NCBI GenBank assembly: GCA_947589665.1
Contig: CANQBJ010000018.1
Location: forward strand, 1-39,938
From: an uncultured Clostridia bacterium
GTDB lineage: Bacteria; Bacillota; Clostridia; Lachnospirales; CAG-274
Direction of reading: 5' to 3'
Length of the DNA: 39,938 nucleotides
The notes below the pieces were generated by a model that was not told the origin of the DNA, searched no databases, and worked only from the letters and a program-made list of their open reading frames with translations. Made by a program: the position numbers and the translations under genes. How positions within the stretch are numbered: the stretch's first letter is position 1; every line of letters begins with the position of its first letter. Shown piece by piece: positions 23,195 through 32,318 of the stretch.

Positions 23195-23530
23195 AAATTT
23201 AAAGCTTAGATAAATATCGACCCTTCCACCAACCTTCGGTTGGTCCCCCTCCCCTCCGACGCTGACGCTAGGGGAGGTTATGCACCGCAAAGGCAGTAGC
23301 AATAACTTAATTGTTGTTTTTCTAAGTAAATAAGGGATTTTGCAAAGCACCCACCTAAGGTTCCCCTTCGCAGGTTCAGCACTTTTGCCTTCGGCAAAAG
23401 CAAACCTTCGGTTTGGCGGATAACTTCTTCCGCTGCAATGGAGCTGTCAGCCGCGGCAAAAGCTTATATAAAAATAGCTGTGAGCGGGGCTGACTGAGAG
23501 GTCGAACCTATTCATATAAACACAAATTTA
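23195..23530 (+). repeat. Dispersed hairpin element, copy D (with internal insertion)
   Basis: Stem 1 (ACCAACC/GGTTGGT) and stem 2 are intact; the left terminal repeat is degenerate. Stem 3 is broken after CCCCTTCGCA by about 60 bases that themselves form three hairpins (TTTTGCC/GGCAAAA, CAAACC/GGTTTG and GCGG/CCGC) before resuming at GGAGCTGTCAG. Stem 4 and the right terminal repeat are intact. It lies between the convergent ferritin and glgA genes in the ferritin orientation. Confidence 0.82.
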
Positions 23531-23613
23531 TAACAATAAAAGTGCCTTAATTTTCAATTATCTGATTGTGGGATAAATTTTCATCAGTCTATATTACATT
23601 AAGAAATCCCCAC

Positions 23614-23661
23614 AAAAAAACCCCTTAAAGCATAGGCTTTTAGCTTTCTGCTTTAAGGGGG
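23614..23661 (-). terminator. glgA terminator
   Basis: CCCCTTAAAGCA and TGCTTTAAGGGG form a 12-bp stem; on the minus strand a TTTTTTT tract follows. It ends about 17 bases after the glgA stop. Confidence 0.88.
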
Positions 23662-23677
23662 AGCATATTAATTTCTA

Positions 23678-25165
23678 TTATTCTTCAGTTTCTTCCTCAG
23701 TTTCTTCTTCTGCGGGTTCTGTGGGTTCTGCGGTTCCCGTTATCTTCTTATACACCTCGATGTATTCCTGAGCGCTTGTGTCCCATGAGAACTTAGTCTC
23801 AATGGCATTCTGCACTACCTTCTTCCAGAGCTCAGGGTCTGCATAGATCTCTAAGGCTCTGTCTATAGCCCATAAAAGACCGCCTGCGTCATAGTCGTGG
23901 AACTGGAATCCGTTGCCTTCGCCTGTTTCAGCATCGAAGTGCTTGACAGTATCTACAAGACCACCCGTAGTCCTTGTAACGGGAACTGTACCATAGCTCA
24001 TACAGAACAGTTGACCTAAGCCGCAGGGCTCAAATAAGCTTGGCATAAGGAAGAGGTCGCTGCCTGCATATATCTTCTGAGCAAGGGTATCGTCAAAGAG
24101 TATGTTGGCGCTGACCTTATCGGGATAGCGGTATGCCAGATCCCTGAACATATTCTCATAGTGATAGTCGCCTGTACCCAGTACAACAAGCTGAACATCC
24201 CTTGAAAGAAGGTTATGGGCTGCCTGTAATATAAGATTGATGCCCTTCTGATCAACAAGACGTGATATAATGCTGAACATAGGCACATCCGCTCTTTGAG
24301 GAAGTCCTAATTCCTCCTGGAGCTTTTTCTTATTTTCTGCCTTGCCGCTCATATCCTTTGCTGAGAAATTGGCATATATCTTTGTACTGTCTGCAGGATT
24401 GTTTATATCGTAGTCTATACCGTTTACAATACCGTAAAGCTCATGGCTCCTTGCGCGCAGCACACCGTCAAGACCGTAGCCATACTCGGCTGTCTGCACC
24501 TCATAGGAATATGTCCTGCTGACTGTAGAAATAGCGTCAGAGTAAAGAAGTCCTGCCTTCATAAAGCTTACTGCGTTGAAGAACTCCAGCTTATCATTGG
24601 TAAAGTAATAGTTATCGTCTAGCTCCATCATTCTCAAAGTATCTCTGGGGAACATACCCTGGTACTGAAGATTGTGCACCGTAAAGAGAGTCTTTATATT
24701 TGAGAAATACTTTATCTTGGAATATCTGTCCTTTACATAAAGACAAATAGGTCCCGTCTGCCAGTCGTTGCAGTGGATAACATCGGGTACGAAATCAATA
24801 TAGTCAAGGAACTCAATGGCAGCCTTGCAGAAAAATGCAAATCTCTCATTGTCATCGCCGTAGCCATAGTAGCCTGCTCTGCCGAAATAGAAGTCGTTAC
24901 CTATCATATAGGTAGGAACATCTGCGTTGAGAGTGAATATATCGGCTTTCTGCTTGCGCCAGTCGAGAGTAACATCAAAGGATGAAACATACTCGCAGCC
25001 TGTAAGAAATTTGTCATTAATGGTCCTGTACTTCGGGAATACTACTCTTGCGTCTACTCCCGCCTTGCGCAGTGCCTTTGGCAGAGAGCCTGCAACGTCA
25101 CCTAATCCGCCGCTCTTGGCATAGGGTGATACCTCTGATGATACGATCAATACCTTTAAGTCCAT
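23678..25165 (-). CDS. glgA: Glycogen synthase (ADP-glucose), GT5
   Basis: A 495-residue bacterial glycogen synthase that adds glucose from ADP-glucose to alpha-1,4-glucan. The N-terminal SSEVSPYAKSGGLGDVAGS carries the KxGGL ADP-glucose site; HCNDWQTG, STVSRTYSYE, GIVNGIDY, SRLVDQKGINL and PSLFEPCGLGQL are GT5 hallmarks. The last 20 residues (Glu/Thr-rich, PTEPAEEETEE) extend beyond the usual end of about 475. The gene stands alone: no glgC, glgB or glgP is beside it, so the rest of glycogen synthesis lies elsewhere. GGAGGG is the ribosome site. Confidence 0.96.
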   Translation of the reverse strand: MDLKVLIVSSEVSPYAKSGGLGDVAGSLPKALRKAGVDARVVFPKYRTINDKFLTGCEYVSSFDVTLDWRKQKADIFTLNADVPTYMIGNDFYFGRAGYYGYGDDNERFAFFCKAAIEFLDYIDFVPDVIHCNDWQTGPICLYVKDRYSKIKYFSNIKTLFTVHNLQYQGMFPRDTLRMMELDDNYYFTNDKLEFFNAVSFMKAGLLYSDAISTVSRTYSYEVQTAEYGYGLDGVLRARSHELYGIVNGIDYDINNPADSTKIYANFSAKDMSGKAENKKKLQEELGLPQRADVPMFSIISRLVDQKGINLILQAAHNLLSRDVQLVVLGTGDYHYENMFRDLAYRYPDKVSANILFDDTLAQKIYAGSDLFLMPSLFEPCGLGQLFCMSYGTVPVTRTTGGLVDTVKHFDAETGEGNGFQFHDYDAGGLLWAIDRALEIYADPELWKKVVQNAIETKFSWDTSAQEYIEVYKKITGTAEPTEPAEEETEEETEE

Positions 25166-25256
25166 AAAAAATCCCTCCTTCTGATTAAAAGCAAAACAAA
25201 AATTTAAAAATTTCTGTTTATTTTTTCTGAAATTATATTATAATTAATTTAAGCCA

Positions 25257-25345
25257 AGTTATATTTCGCAACGATGCTCCGAAATATACTCTGCGTTTTT
25301 GCAGAAATACTGTGTATTTCATGCTGCCGCATTATGGCAGCGGCA
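25257..25345. other. Cluster of four hairpins between glgA and pepF
   Basis: Four back-to-back stems: ATATTTCG/CGAAATAT (25261-25287), CTGC/GCAG (25291-25304), GAAATAC/GTATTTC (25304-25320) and GCTGCC/GGCAGC (25323-25341). ATTTCGCAAC recurs as a direct repeat at about 25263 and 25440. Downstream there is CGGAA/TTCCG followed by TTTTTCCC (25385-25406). No gene is present. It may be a structured leader of pepF or a small RNA; no known class was matched. Confidence 0.4.
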
Positions 25346-25474
25346 AAGTACAAAAACGTATAGCTGACTTATCTTTGGCAAAGCCGGAATTATTTCCGTT
25401 TTTCCCTTTAGCTAAGTTAATTATACTATGTAAAAAGAAATTTCGCAACATAAAAAAGGAGAATTTTGATAAAA

Positions 25475-27253
25475 ATGAAAAAAATATTATCAAGAGAAGA
25501 GGTAAAAAAGGAATATAAGTGGAAAACGGAGGACCTTTTTAAAAATGACGAGATATGGCAGAAAACCTATGACGAAACAGAAAAATCATTCTCTGAGCTT
25601 GAGCCTTACAGCAGGGGTATGGACATTGACAGCCTTTATGACTGCCTTAGGCTGAGAGATAAGATATCAGTCAATGTAGAGCAGCTTTATGTATATGCAA
25701 ATCTCAAAGCAAACGAGGACAGCACAAACACCTTTTATCAGGAAATGAGCGGCAAGGCGGATAGACTTATAACACTGTATTCTCAGGCTGTTTCATTTAT
25801 AGAGCCTGCAATACTTGGTATGGACAGGGAAGGCCTTGAAAAAGCCCTTAATACCAATCTGAAGGAGTATAAGCATTATACAGAGGATATATTGAGAAAC
25901 GCTGAGCATATACTCTCTGCCGACAAGGAGGAAATGCTTGCTCAGGTATACGAGGTGGCAGAGGGTCCTTCAAATATTTTCTATATGCTCAACAATGCGG
26001 ATATAGAGTTTAAAAATGCTATAGACAGCAGGGGAGAGGAGCATACCCTTACTCACGGCACCTATTCCTCCTGTCTTGAAAGCAAGGACAGAGTGTTGAG
26101 AAAATCTGCCTTTAACAATGTTTATGACAGCTATTACAAGCAGAAAAACACCCTTGCCGCAATATACTCCGCCTCAGTAAAAAAGGACGTGTTCTCAGCA
26201 AGGGTAAGAAATTACGGCTCATCCCTTGAGGCTATGCTCTTTGCAAACAATATACCCACAGAGGTATACCACAGGCTTATTGAAACGGTCAATAAGCATC
26301 TTCCTCTTATGCACAGGTATATAAGGCTGAGGAAGAAAATACTGGGCCTGGAGGATATGGATATGTACGACATATATACCCCTATAGTGGACAATATAGA
26401 TACCAAAAAGACCTATGAGGAGGCAAAGGCAACTGTACTTAAAGCGCTTAAGCCTCTTGGCGCGGAATACTGCAGTACCCTTGAAAAGGCTCTCAATAAA
26501 GAGGGCTGGGTGGATATATATGAAAACAAAGGCAAGAGAAGCGGAGCCTACAGCTGGGGCGCCTACGGCTGTCATCCCTTTGTGTCCCTTAACTATGACG
26601 ACAAGGTAAATTCCATGTTTACACTGGCTCATGAAATGGGCCACGCTATGCACTCTCATTATACCTGGAGTACTCAGCCTGCCGTATACGGTGACTATAC
26701 TATATTTGTGGCTGAGGTAGCGTCTACAGTAAACGAGGCTCTTCTTATGGAGTATCTCTTAAAGAATGCAGAGGAAATAAATGAAAGGAAGTATCTGCTA
26801 AATTACTTTATGGATCAGTTCAGAGGCACTCTTTTCAGACAGACTATGTTTGCGGAGTTTGAGCTTAAAACTCATACTATGGCCGAGAACGGCGAAACTC
26901 TTACCTTTGAGAATATGTGCAGGCTGTACTCCGATCTGAACAAAAAATATTACGGTGAGGATATCATAAATAATGAAAAAATATCATGGGAATGGGCAAG
27001 GATACCTCATTTCTACACTGCCTTTTATGTGTACCAGTACGCTACGGGCTACAGCGCCGCCATAACTCTTTCACAGAAGATACTTAATGAAAACGGCGCC
27101 GAAAGTTACATTAATTTCCTTAAGGGCGGCTCCTCCAAATACTCCATAGACCTGCTCAAGGGCGCAGGTGTGGATATGACAAAAAGCGATGCCGTTGAAA
27201 ACGCTATGAAGGTGTTTGAAGGTCTGCTCGACGAAATGGAAGGTCTGATATAA
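25475..27253 (+). CDS. pepF: Oligoendopeptidase F (M3 metallopeptidase)
   Basis: A 592-residue cytosolic M3B peptidase that cleaves short peptides. The zinc motif HEMGH is at 386-390 in TLAHEMGHAMHSHY, with the third ligand in the EVASTVNEALLMEYL helix. SLNYDDKVNSMFT and PHFYTAFYVYQYATGYSAA are further family marks. Length is typical (about 600). The start is ambiguous: AGGAG at 25457-25461 is 4 bases from a TTG at 25466 and 13 from the ATG used here. The stop overlaps the start of the small membrane protein by one base. Confidence 0.95.
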   Translation: MKKILSREEVKKEYKWKTEDLFKNDEIWQKTYDETEKSFSELEPYSRGMDIDSLYDCLRLRDKISVNVEQLYVYANLKANEDSTNTFYQEMSGKADRLITLYSQAVSFIEPAILGMDREGLEKALNTNLKEYKHYTEDILRNAEHILSADKEEMLAQVYEVAEGPSNIFYMLNNADIEFKNAIDSRGEEHTLTHGTYSSCLESKDRVLRKSAFNNVYDSYYKQKNTLAAIYSASVKKDVFSARVRNYGSSLEAMLFANNIPTEVYHRLIETVNKHLPLMHRYIRLRKKILGLEDMDMYDIYTPIVDNIDTKKTYEEAKATVLKALKPLGAEYCSTLEKALNKEGWVDIYENKGKRSGAYSWGAYGCHPFVSLNYDDKVNSMFTLAHEMGHAMHSHYTWSTQPAVYGDYTIFVAEVASTVNEALLMEYLLKNAEEINERKYLLNYFMDQFRGTLFRQTMFAEFELKTHTMAENGETLTFENMCRLYSDLNKKYYGEDIINNEKISWEWARIPHFYTAFYVYQYATGYSAAITLSQKILNENGAESYINFLKGGSSKYSIDLLKGAGVDMTKSDAVENAMKVFEGLLDEMEGLI

Positions 27254-27450
27254 TGAAAAAAATATATATTCTGTGCGTAATTCTTATGATTATCCTTGCT
27301 CTTATATATGCCCTGCATATCAGGTCAATGGGCTTTGATATGAGGCAGGGAGCCCTGTTCTTCGGGGTGTTTGCGGCAACTGGTATAATAGGTTTTTTAA
27401 TTGTAAAGCTTCTTACTAAAAAAATCGGTAAAAGCATGGAAGATAATTAA
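27253..27450 (+). CDS. Small two-helix membrane protein, unknown
   Basis: A 65-residue protein with two hydrophobic segments (about 3-21, IYILCVILMIILALIYAL, and 35-54, ALFFGVFAATGIIGFLIV) and a basic tail. It starts inside the pepF stop (TAATG), so it is translationally coupled. I do not recognise a family. Coupling suggests only co-expression with pepF. Confidence 0.65.
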   Translation: MKKIYILCVILMIILALIYALHIRSMGFDMRQGALFFGVFAATGIIGFLIVKLLTKKIGKSMEDN

Positions 27451-27470
27451 GATTTTAAAGTGCTGACCTG

Positions 27471-27500
27471 TTGTATTCCATAGGCAAAATATGGTATAAT
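27471..27500 (+). promoter_or_regulatory. Promoter of the DUF1292 gene
   Basis: TTGTAT (27471-27476), 18-base spacer, TATAAT (27495-27500), 48 bases before the ATG. Confidence 0.65.
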
Positions 27501-27547
27501 CAAGCTACGATAAACTATACAACAAATTATAAAAGGAGGATTTTTTT

Positions 27548-27904
27548 ATGGGAGAAACTGACAACAAGGGGCATGTACACGACCACGGAGAGGAATGTGA
27601 CTGCGGTCACGATCACGTACAGTATATGACGCTTAAGCTGGAGGACGATACTGAGGTAAGATGTGCCGTTGTAGGCATATTTGAGGTAGAGGAAATAGAG
27701 GGCAAGGAGTATATAGCTCTTGTTCCCGATGACGGTGAAGAGGCATATATTTACGAATACGTTGAAAACGACGGCGAGGACGGCTTTGAGCTTAAGAACA
27801 TAGAAACCGATGAGGAATTTGATATTGTGGAAGAGGCATTTATGTCAATGCTTGACGAGGACTTAAGCGATGAGGAATACGAAATAGAGGAATTGGAGGA
27901 ATAA
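27548..27904 (+). CDS. DUF1292 domain protein with His/Cys-rich N-terminus
   Basis: A 118-residue very acidic protein. Residues 25-105 match DUF1292 (YrzB-like), with the pattern EEIEGKEYIALVPDDGEEAYIYEY. The N-terminus HVHDHGEECDCGHDHV offers several histidines and three acids/cysteines that could bind a metal ion. In many Firmicutes DUF1292 genes lie near ruvX and alaS, which is not so here. The function of the domain is unknown. AAAGGAGG is the ribosome site. Confidence 0.85.
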   Translation: MGETDNKGHVHDHGEECDCGHDHVQYMTLKLEDDTEVRCAVVGIFEVEEIEGKEYIALVPDDGEEAYIYEYVENDGEDGFELKNIETDEEFDIVEEAFMSMLDEDLSDEEYEIEELEE

Positions 27905-27933
27905 TCACAGAGCAGGCAAGTTGATATTTTTAT

Positions 27934-27973
27934 AAAAGCTCCGGAGTTGGTATAACCAAACTCAGGAGCTTTT
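27934..27973. terminator. Bidirectional terminator
   Basis: AAAAGCTCCGGAGTTGG pairs with its near complement ending AGGAGCTTTT, with T tracts on both sides. It ends the DUF1292 transcript and can also serve leuA from the other side. Confidence 0.8.
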
Positions 27974-27983
27974 GTTATTCCGT

Positions 27984-28015
27984 ACTGTCCCCGGTATGCC
28001 GGGGACAGTCTTTTT
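27984..28015 (+). terminator. Second GC-rich hairpin before leuA
   Basis: ACTGTCCCCGG and CCGGGGACAGT pair perfectly around TATG and a CTTTTT tract follows on the plus strand. Its T tract overlaps the leuA stop codon region. Confidence 0.75.
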
Positions 28016-29663
28016 ATATTTTCTTGAACTGATTTACAGCGGAGGCTATTGCCCTTATTGAGCTTTTTGCCGTGTTGGAGCTTATGCCTACTGCATAGTA
28101 GGATTCGTTTCTGCAGTTGTATACCTGTACATAGGTGATAGCTCTTGACTTGTTGCCGAATTCCATAGAATGCTGGCTGTAGTCCGCTACATTGAAGGTA
28201 ATGTCGAACTTATCCATAAGCGCCTTGCAGAAGGCGTCTACAATACCGTTGCCGTGACCCTTAAGCACAATATCCTCTCCTCTGTATGTAATGTTACACT
28301 CCATATCTACATTGTCCTTTGTAGAATGCTCTGTGTAATATACAACTGAAAGAGGCTCCTTTACATAATAGGTATCCAGGAACAGATCGTATATCTCCTG
28401 GGGAGTAAGCTCCTTGTCACCGTCTACGGATGCCTGTGTTACCTTGGGGCCGAAATCCTGCTGCATTGCTTTAGGCACATGCAGGCCGAAATTGGTCTCC
28501 AGTATATAGGCTACGCCGCCCTTTCCGGACTGTGAATTTATCCTTATGATAGGGTCGTAATTTCTGCCTACATCCAGAGGGTCTATAGGAAGATAAGGCA
28601 CCTCCCACCTGTCGGGGTGGTCTATCATCTTTGCCATACCCTTCTTTATAGCGTCCTGATGTGAGCCTGAAAATGCCGTGTATACAAGATCGCCTGCATA
28701 GGGATGTCTGGGATGTACCGCAAGGCCTGTAGAGGATTCGTAAATGTCTATAGCCTCGTTCATCTTTGAGAAGTCAAGCTCAGGGTCAATGCCCTGTGAG
28801 AACATATTAAGAGCAATTGTAAGTATATCTGCATTTCCCGTTCTCTCTCCGTTGCCGAAAAGCGTACCCTCAACTCTGTCTGCACCTGCCATTATACCCA
28901 GCTCAGACGCGGCTACGGCGCAGCCTCTGTCGTTGTGAGTGTGAAGGCTTATTATTACGTTTTCTCTGTACTTTATGTTTCTGCAAACATATTCTATCTG
29001 GTCTGCATATACGTTAGGCGTAGCCATTTCCACTGTGTTAGGAAGATTGATTATGACCTTTCTGTCAGCCGTAGGCTTCCATACGTCAAGCACTGCGTTG
29101 CTTATTTCAACTGCATAGTCCATTTCCGTACCTGAAAAGCTTTCCGGTGAATATTCAAATAAAAATCTGTCCTTGCCGTATTCCTCTGCAAGCTTATCCA
29201 CAAGTATGGCGCCGTCTACGGCAAGCTGTGTTATCTCCTCCTTAGACTTGTTGAAAACAACATCTCTTTGGAGGGTAGAGGTTGAATTGTACAGATGCAC
29301 TATTGCCCTTGGTATGCCCTCAAGAGCCTCAAATGTCCTTCTTATGATATGCTCTCTTGCCTGCGTAAGCACCTGTATGGTAACGTCATCGGGAATTAAA
29401 TTCTGCTCTATAAGCGTGCGGCAGAAATTGAACTCCGTATCGCTGGCTGCGGGAAAGCCAACCTCTATTTCCTTAAAGCCTATTTGCACAAGATATCTGA
29501 AAAATTTTATCTTCTGATCCAGATTCATAGGCTTCTCAAGAGCCTGATTGCCGTCTCTCAGGTCTACACTGCACCATATAGGCGCTTTTTCTATGACCCT
29601 TGAGGGCCACTGTCTGTCAGGCATATCGATGGGTGGGAACTGTCTGTAGCGTTGATGATTCAT
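28014..29663 (-). CDS. leuA: 2-isopropylmalate synthase (LeuA type 2)
   Basis: A 549-residue enzyme that joins acetyl-CoA and 2-ketoisovalerate, the first committed step of leucine synthesis. The aldolase-type barrel (about 30-310) has WCSVDLRDGNQAL with the metal Asp and the HTHNDRGCAVAASE metal histidines; GNGERTGNADI follows. The C-terminal LeuA dimer regulatory domain (about 440-545) binds leucine for feedback control. Length and sequence fit the longer actinobacterial/fungal-like type. AAGGAG is its ribosome site. A leucine T-box leader controls it. leuB, leuC and leuD are not adjacent. Confidence 0.95.
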   Translation of the reverse strand: MNHQRYRQFPPIDMPDRQWPSRVIEKAPIWCSVDLRDGNQALEKPMNLDQKIKFFRYLVQIGFKEIEVGFPAASDTEFNFCRTLIEQNLIPDDVTIQVLTQAREHIIRRTFEALEGIPRAIVHLYNSTSTLQRDVVFNKSKEEITQLAVDGAILVDKLAEEYGKDRFLFEYSPESFSGTEMDYAVEISNAVLDVWKPTADRKVIINLPNTVEMATPNVYADQIEYVCRNIKYRENVIISLHTHNDRGCAVAASELGIMAGADRVEGTLFGNGERTGNADILTIALNMFSQGIDPELDFSKMNEAIDIYESSTGLAVHPRHPYAGDLVYTAFSGSHQDAIKKGMAKMIDHPDRWEVPYLPIDPLDVGRNYDPIIRINSQSGKGGVAYILETNFGLHVPKAMQQDFGPKVTQASVDGDKELTPQEIYDLFLDTYYVKEPLSVVYYTEHSTKDNVDMECNITYRGEDIVLKGHGNGIVDAFCKALMDKFDITFNVADYSQHSMEFGNKSRAITYVQVYNCRNESYYAVGISSNTAKSSIRAIASAVNQFKKI

Positions 29664-29731
29664 TTTGTTTTTCTCCTTTCATTTTAAACGATATATCAAT
29701 ATACGGAGCCCTTGCCAAACCTCAAAGCAAT

Positions 29732-29995
29732 AAAAAAATCTCCGTCTCCTACAAGAGACGAAGATATAAACTCCGCGGTACCACTCTACTTCATTAATAA
29801 ATTAATGCTCTCTCAGGTACAGGTAATAAACCGATACCCTGCTCCTCTATCGGTGAGCCTCCGTTCGCACCTACTCTTATTTCAGCACGACCACTCAAAG
29901 GCGAGTTCGGTCAGATCAAAATATCGGCTCACACCCTCCGCCGACTCTCTGAAAGTCCTTTCTGACTTACTGCTCCTTATCACAGTGTTACCTTA
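29732..29995 (-). promoter_or_regulatory. T-box leader for leucine (leuA)
   Basis: On the minus strand AGAGTGGTACCGCGGAG (29787-29771) is the T-box motif whose TGGT pairs with the uncharged tRNA end. A terminator with CGTCTC/GAGACG and a T7 tract follows at 29760-29732. Upstream stems carry AGTAAGTCAGAAAGG-type Stem I sequences. A candidate specifier CTC (29905-29903, in GAACTCGCC) would read tRNA-Leu, which fits leuA. Uncharged tRNA-Leu should favour antitermination. Confidence 0.93.
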
Positions 29996-30007
29996 TTGAT
30001 AGATGAT

Positions 30008-30036
30008 ATTGTAACAGATACAAGAGAAATTGTCAA
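30008..30036 (-). promoter_or_regulatory. leuA promoter
   Basis: Minus strand TTGACA (30036-30031), 17 bases, TACAAT (30013-30008); it directs the T-box leader. The DNA from 30037 to 30120 shows nothing else. Confidence 0.8.
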
Positions 30037-30120
30037 GGATAAAAATTAAAAATAATTTTGATATTTTGTTGAGGTACAATAGATAGGTAAAAATTGAGAA
30101 ATTTATAAGGGAATGCTGAA

Positions 30121-30396
30121 TTAAATTTGCGTTTATGTTAGTAACTCGACCCTTCCACCATGCTACGCATGGTCCCCCTCCCCTCCGACGCTAACGCTAG
30201 GGGAGGTTATTTACCGCAAGGCGGTGACAGCAGCTTAGTTGTTGTTTTTATAAGTAAATAAGCGACTTTGAAAGGCATAAACCTAAAGCTCCCCTTCGCA
30301 AGGGGAGCTGTCAGCCGCGGCAAAAGCTTATATAAAAATAACTGTGAGCGGGGCTGACTGAGAGGTCGAATCTATTCCTATAAACAAAAATTTAAT
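30121..30396 (+). repeat. Dispersed hairpin element, copy E
   Basis: Complete copy. Terminal repeats read TTAAATTTGCGTTTATGTTA (left) and, on the other strand, TTAAATTTTTGTTTATAGGA (right). Stem 1 is ACCATGC, loop TAC, GCATGGT; stem 2 has the long CCGACGCTAACGCT-type loop; stem 3 has loop CGC; stem 4 is intact. It ends about 15 bases from the stop of the leftward 30412 gene and, unlike the other copies, points against that neighbour. Confidence 0.87.
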
Positions 30397-30411
30397 TAAA
30401 ATCCTCAACCC

Positions 30412-30681
30412 TTACTGAAACTTTTTCCAATACTCATTAATTCTTCCTGTTTCCAAAGCCTCTAAGTACTCATCGGCGATATCGAATATTTCGCTTTCGT
30501 CCTCTATGCCGAATTTAGCCTTATCCCCTGTGCCGTATACATTTTTCTTTTTAACGGGGCTGTCAAGCCATTTTCTGAAGCCCTGTTCCCAGTTTTCGGC
30601 GCCCTTTTCGCCTATTTCGTCATAGCAGATAAGCTCCTCCTTTACCTCGTATATGAAGTCCTCTATATCCATTTTAATCAA
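30412..30681 (-). CDS. Acidic 89-residue hypothetical protein at the end of the ruv operon
   Basis: A small acidic, largely helical protein without recognised domain ([20 protein letters not shown] near the start, [11 protein letters not shown] at the end). The likely start is TTG at 30681, because GGAGGGG lies 6-8 bases before it; the ATG at 30672 is 15 bases away. The start overlaps the ruvB stop by 8 bases, so it is translationally coupled and the last gene of rnz-tsaD-ruvA-ruvB. Function unknown. Confidence 0.7.
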   Translation of the reverse strand: MIKMDIEDFIYEVKEELICYDEIGEKGAENWEQGFRKWLDSPVKKKNVYGTGDKAKFGIEDESEIFDIADEYLEALETGRINEYWKKFQ

Positions 30682-31711
30682 AGCTTTCCCCTCCTAAGAG
30701 CTTAAGTCCAAAGTAGTTGTATGCAGTCATTGTGGCAACTCTGCCTCTTGGCGTTCTCTTTATAAAGCCCTGCTGTATGAGATAGGGTTCGTAAACGTCC
30801 TCTATGGTCTCTGCCTCTTCGCCAATGGAAACAGCCAGTGTTTCCAGGCCTACGGGTCCGCCGTCAAACTTTTCTATCATACAGCGCAAAAGCTCCTTGT
30901 CTATAAGGTCAAGACCGTTTCTGTCCACCTCAAGTATATCAAGGCTCTCCTTAGCCACGTCCTCTGTGATAATACCGCCGTACTTCACCTGGGCAAAATC
31001 CCTTACCCTCTTTAAAAGCCTGTTGGCAATACGGGGAGTGCCTCTTGAACGTCTGGCAAGCTCATAAGCGCCTTTTTCGTCTATTTCAATATCAAGCACA
31101 TTGGCAGAGCGCTTTACAATAGAGGCAAGCTCATCCGCCGTGTACAGTTCAAGACGGCTTATAACACCAAATCTGTCTCTTAAAGGCGCTGTCAGAAGTC
31201 CTATTCTGGTAGTAGCGCCCACAAGCGTAAATCTGGGCAGATCGATCCTTATGCTCTTGGCATCTGCGCCCTTGCCTATTACTATATCCAGTACATAATC
31301 CTCCATAGCGGGATAGAGTACCTCTTCTATAAGGCGGTTTACCCTGTGTATCTCATCTATGAACAGAATATCCCCTTCGTTAAGATTGTTGAGTATAGCC
31401 GCCATATCTCCGGGACGCTCTATTGCAGGCCCCGATGTGATCTTTATATTGGTATTCATCTCATTGGCAATAATATTGGCAAGGGTAGTTTTGCCCAAGC
31501 CCGGAGGACCGTATAAAAGCACATGATCCAGGCTTTCACCTCTCTGCTTTGCCGCCTCCATATACACACGCATATTTTCCTTGACCTTAGTCTGTCCTAT
31601 ATAGGTATCCAGGCTCATAGGTCTCAGATTAAGCTCCATTGCCCTGTCTTCAATTTTAAGATCGGGGGTCATTATCCTGCCCTCGCCAGTGTCCAGAATT
31701 TTCTTTTCCAT
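30674..31711 (-). CDS. ruvB: Holliday junction DNA helicase RuvB
   Basis: A 345-residue AAA+ motor that drives branch migration with RuvA. Walker A is [11 protein letters not shown] (68-78), Walker [10 protein letters not shown] (with D119 E120), and the sensor [18 protein letters not shown] follows. The C-terminal winged helix ends with [16 protein letters not shown]. The gene lies 10 bases after ruvA and overlaps the next small gene. RuvC is not in the window. Confidence 0.98.
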   Translation of the reverse strand: MEKKILDTGEGRIMTPDLKIEDRAMELNLRPMSLDTYIGQTKVKENMRVYMEAAKQRGESLDHVLLYGPPGLGKTTLANIIANEMNTNIKITSGPAIERPGDMAAILNNLNEGDILFIDEIHRVNRLIEEVLYPAMEDYVLDIVIGKGADAKSIRIDLPRFTLVGATTRIGLLTAPLRDRFGVISRLELYTADELASIVKRSANVLDIEIDEKGAYELARRSRGTPRIANRLLKRVRDFAQVKYGGIITEDVAKESLDILEVDRNGLDLIDKELLRCMIEKFDGGPVGLETLAVSIGEEAETIEDVYEPYLIQQGFIKRTPRGRVATMTAYNYFGLKLLGGESFD

Positions 31712-31721
31712 AAGTCACCTT

Positions 31722-32318
31722 TTAATACAATGCTTTCAAGGCAAGCTTAATTATATCTCCGCTTGTCATACCGTCTTTATATACCTTATCTACTGCCTTT
31801 GCCGCCTCTGTCCTGCTGTAGCCAAGCACAAGAAGTCCCGCAAGGGCATCGGCTCTTTCGGAGCTGTCCTCTGCAACCGATATATTGATATCGCCAAGCT
31901 CGGCGCTTTCAGTCTTTGCGACCTTATCCCTAAGCTCAAGAGCTATCCTTTCAGCCATTTTTTTGCCTACTCCCTTGCCTGAGGAAAGAGTCTTTATGTC
32001 GTTGGAGGCAACTGCAAGAGCTATTTCGGCAGGGCTGAGTACTGAAAGTACGGCAAGGGCGCCTTTTGGTCCCACGCCGTTTACACCTATAAGCATATTG
32101 AACATATCAAGCTCCTCTCTGCTTATAAAGCCGAAAAGGGTAATGCCGTCCTCCTTGACATTCATATATGTAAATATTTTGACTGTTTCGTGTATATGAG
32201 GCAGTCTTGCAAGAGTATTTGAGGAAATGCCTATATTGTAGCCTATGCCGTTGTTATCCACAATAATCGAGTCATTTCCTATATATACAAGCTCACCTCT
32301 TATATAGCTTATCATCAT
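31722..32318 (-). CDS. ruvA: Holliday junction binding protein RuvA
   Basis: A 198-residue protein that binds four-way junctions. The OB-fold domain begins with [12 protein letters not shown], and the helix-hairpin-helix pair is in [19 protein letters not shown] and [19 protein letters not shown]. The C-terminal domain that contacts RuvB (about 150-198) ends KLALKALY. Two ATG codons compete: 32318 overlaps the tsaD stop as ATGA, and 32315 is 3 bases later with slightly better spacing to AGGTGAG. Confidence 0.97.
   Translation of the reverse strand: MMISYIRGELVYIGNDSIIVDNNGIGYNIGISSNTLARLPHIHETVKIFTYMNVKEDGITLFGFISREELDMFNMLIGVNGVGPKGALAVLSVLSPAEIALAVASNDIKTLSSGKGVGKKMAERIALELRDKVAKTESAELGDINISVAEDSSERADALAGLLVLGYSRTEAAKAVDKVYKDGMTSGDIIKLALKALY

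Noticed and set aside
23057..23350. 97-residue minus-strand frame across repeat DNA
   Set aside because: It spans two unrelated repeat families and has no ribosome site or protein-like composition.
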